Shown here: one piece after another, positions 4,626-5,789 of the stretch
Position numbering within the stretch: the first letter of the stretch is position 1
Layout of the letters: every line of letters begins with the position of its first letter
Source of the DNA: Sulfuricellaceae bacterium
GTDB taxonomy: Bacteria; Pseudomonadota; Gammaproteobacteria; Burkholderiales; UBA9220
Length of the DNA: 5,789 nucleotides
Reading direction: 5' to 3'
NCBI GenBank assembly: GCA_019911985.1
Contig: JAIOJO010000538.1
Coordinates: 1-5,789, forward strand
Position numbers and translations under genes: made by a program
The notes under the pieces: generated by a model
Told to the model about the DNA's origin: nothing
Database searches by the model: none
Seen by the model: the letters and a program-made list of their open reading frames with translations, nothing else

Positions 4626-5591
4626 ATGGCTAGCCGTACGCCCCCGTTTCAGCGCTGGCTGGAGGCGCGCATGCCGCGCGGCGGCGAGGTTGCGCTGGCA
4701 CATCGCAACATCTATATCCTGCCGACCCGTTTCGGCCTGATGTACGCCGCCGCCTTGGCGGTGCTGCTGGTGGCGTCGATCAATTACAGCATCAGCCTGG
4801 GTTATGTGCTGACCTTCCTGCTGGGCGGCACGGGAGTCGTTTCCATTTTGCACAGCTACCGCAATTTGGCCGGTTTGCGCTTGCGGCCCGGCAAGGCGGA
4901 GCCGGTGTTTGCCGGCCAGCCGGCCTTGTTCCAGATTTGGCTGGACAATCCCGACGCGCGCGAGCGCCCGGCCATCTGCGTGCAGGCAGGGACGCACGAG
5001 CCCCTGGCTACCGACCTTCCCGCCGGGCATTGCGGCTCACTCTCCTTGTTGCTCCCGACCCAGGCTCGCGGCGTATGCCGCCTGGGGCGCCTGCAGTTGT
5101 ACAGCCGCTTCCCCTTGGGGCTGTTCCGCGCCTGGTCGTGGCTGGAACTGGACAGCGAATGCCTGGTCTATCCCGCGCCCGAAACCGGCGCCGTACCCTT
5201 GCCGGAGGGCGTCGACGGCGTCCAGGCTGGGGCTGCGCTGCAAGCGGGGCAGGACGACTTCAGCGGCTTGCGCGGCTACCGGCCGGGCGATTCGCCGCGC
5301 CACATCGCCTGGAAAGCGGTAGCGCGGGGCAGCGTGTGGCTGACCAAGGAATTTGCCGGGCCGGCCGGCGGCACCGTGTGGCTGGATTGGGATGCGCTTC
5401 CCGGCCTGGAGGACGAAGCGCGGTTGTCGCGCCTGTGCCGCTGGGTGCTCGACGCCGATGCCGCCGGCCGTGCCTACGGCCTGCGCTTGGCGGGGCAGGA
5501 AATCGGCCCAGCCGGCGGCGAGATCCAGCGCCTCGCCTGTTTGGCGGCGCTCGCCCGCTTCCGTTTGCCGCCGCGCGGGGGCGGGCTGTGA
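4626..5591 (+). CDS. DUF58 domain-containing membrane protein
   Basis: This 321-residue membrane-anchored protein carries the DUF58 domain, a vWA-like family of unknown biochemical function that accompanies MoxR ATPases. Two hydrophobic segments at about 37-51 and 55-75 are separated by a short polar turn (SINYS). The conserved RFPLGLFRAW block is at 161-170 and the DUF58 core signature (FSGLRGYRPGDSPRHIAWK) spans 212-230. Both ends look complete. ATG 4626 begins ten bases after the MoxR stop with no clear ribosome site, suggesting translational coupling. The 3' end overlaps the next start codon by four bases (GTGA). By genetic context it is likely the membrane partner of the MoxR ATPase; that is inference. 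Confidence 0.92.
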   Translation: MASRTPPFQRWLEARMPRGGEVALAHRNIYILPTRFGLMYAAALAVLLVASINYSISLGYVLTFLLGGTGVVSILHSYRNLAGLRLRPGKAEPVFAGQPALFQIWLDNPDARERPAICVQAGTHEPLATDLPAGHCGSLSLLLPTQARGVCRLGRLQLYSRFPLGLFRAWSWLELDSECLVYPAPETGAVPLPEGVDGVQAGAALQAGQDDFSGLRGYRPGDSPRHIAWKAVARGSVWLTKEFAGPAGGTVWLDWDALPGLEDEARLSRLCRWVLDADAAGRAYGLRLAGQEIGPAGGEIQRLACLAALARFRLPPRGGGL

Positions 5592-5789
5592 AACCCGCCA
5601 CGCTGCAGTTGTTGTTGGTGTCGCTGGCCTTGGCCGCCGCTCCCCACGCGCTGCATCTGCCGCTCTGGATGTCTGCGCTGGCGGGCCTGTTGCTGCTGTG
5701 GCGGGCTTGGCTGACCCACTCCGGGCGGGCGCTGCCGTCGCGCGGCTTGCTGCTGCTGATCGCCTTCGCCGGGGCGGGCGGGGTGCAAT
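5588..5789 (+). CDS. TgpA-like transglutaminase-domain membrane protein, N-terminal part (3' partial)
   Basis: The frame opens at GTG 5588, sharing GTGA with the DUF58 stop, and stays open to the right edge, giving 67 residues. It is hydrophobic throughout: about 5-18 (TLQLLLVSLALAAA), then PHALHLPLWMSALAGLLLLW, then a third segment beginning near RGLLLLIAFAGA. The PHALHLPLW block is characteristic of the DUF3488/TgpA N-terminal membrane region, which in full-length proteins is followed by a periplasmic transglutaminase-like domain that lies beyond this window. TgpA of Pseudomonas aeruginosa is essential and linked to the cell envelope. The position directly after MoxR and DUF58 supports the assignment. 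Alternative starts cannot be excluded, but the four-base overlap favours this one. Confidence 0.85.
   Translation, partial: MKPATLQLLLVSLALAAAPHALHLPLWMSALAGLLLLWRAWLTHSGRALPSRGLLLLIAFAGAGGVQ

Overview
The window is GC-rich with compact coding. Its genes are typical of Gammaproteobacteria: an HlyD-type type I secretion adaptor, MsrB, and a MoxR / DUF58 / TgpA-like cluster. The intergenic spaces hold palindromic repeats of kinds common in GC-rich gammaproteobacteria. A methanotroph-like lineage (Methylococcales) is a weak guess from overall style; nothing in the window proves it. All the genes I support lie on the + strand.

Layout. (1) 1-362: the C-terminal end of a protein that starts outside the window and resembles the tail of large secreted RTX/Ig-like calcium-binding proteins. 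(2) 363-609: two unrelated palindromic elements, a C-rich/G-rich long hairpin (383-458) and a REP-doublet-like element (480-589). The second ends seven bases before the Shine-Dalgarno of the next gene. (3) 610-1968: a full-length HlyD-family membrane fusion protein. With gene 1 it suggests a substrate-plus-exporter locus, but no ABC ATPase or outer-membrane partner is visible here. (4) 2028-2426: msrB, a zinc-type methionine-(R)-sulfoxide reductase in which Thr replaces the usual resolving Cys. (5) 2427-2823: about 400 bases without a convincing gene, locally AT-rich, with a 16-bp palindrome. (6) 2824-3018: an unrecognised 64-residue small protein with a very good ribosome binding site, followed by a 20-bp-stem hairpin. 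(7) 3208-3597: a small exported protein with two EF-hands. (8) 3698 to the right edge: a tight operon of a MoxR AAA+ ATPase, a DUF58 protein and the start of a TgpA-like transglutaminase-domain membrane protein. The last two genes overlap by four bases, and a plausible sigma70 promoter lies upstream.

How they work together. The first block concerns protein export (secreted calcium-binding substrate and its periplasmic adaptor). MsrB is a stand-alone repair enzyme. The last block is a conserved MoxR/DUF58/transglutaminase module, in which the ATPase is thought to act as a chaperone or remodelling factor and the other two are membrane-anchored partners at the cell envelope. The least explained DNA is 2427-3207: the palindrome, the orphan small ORF and the hairpins.
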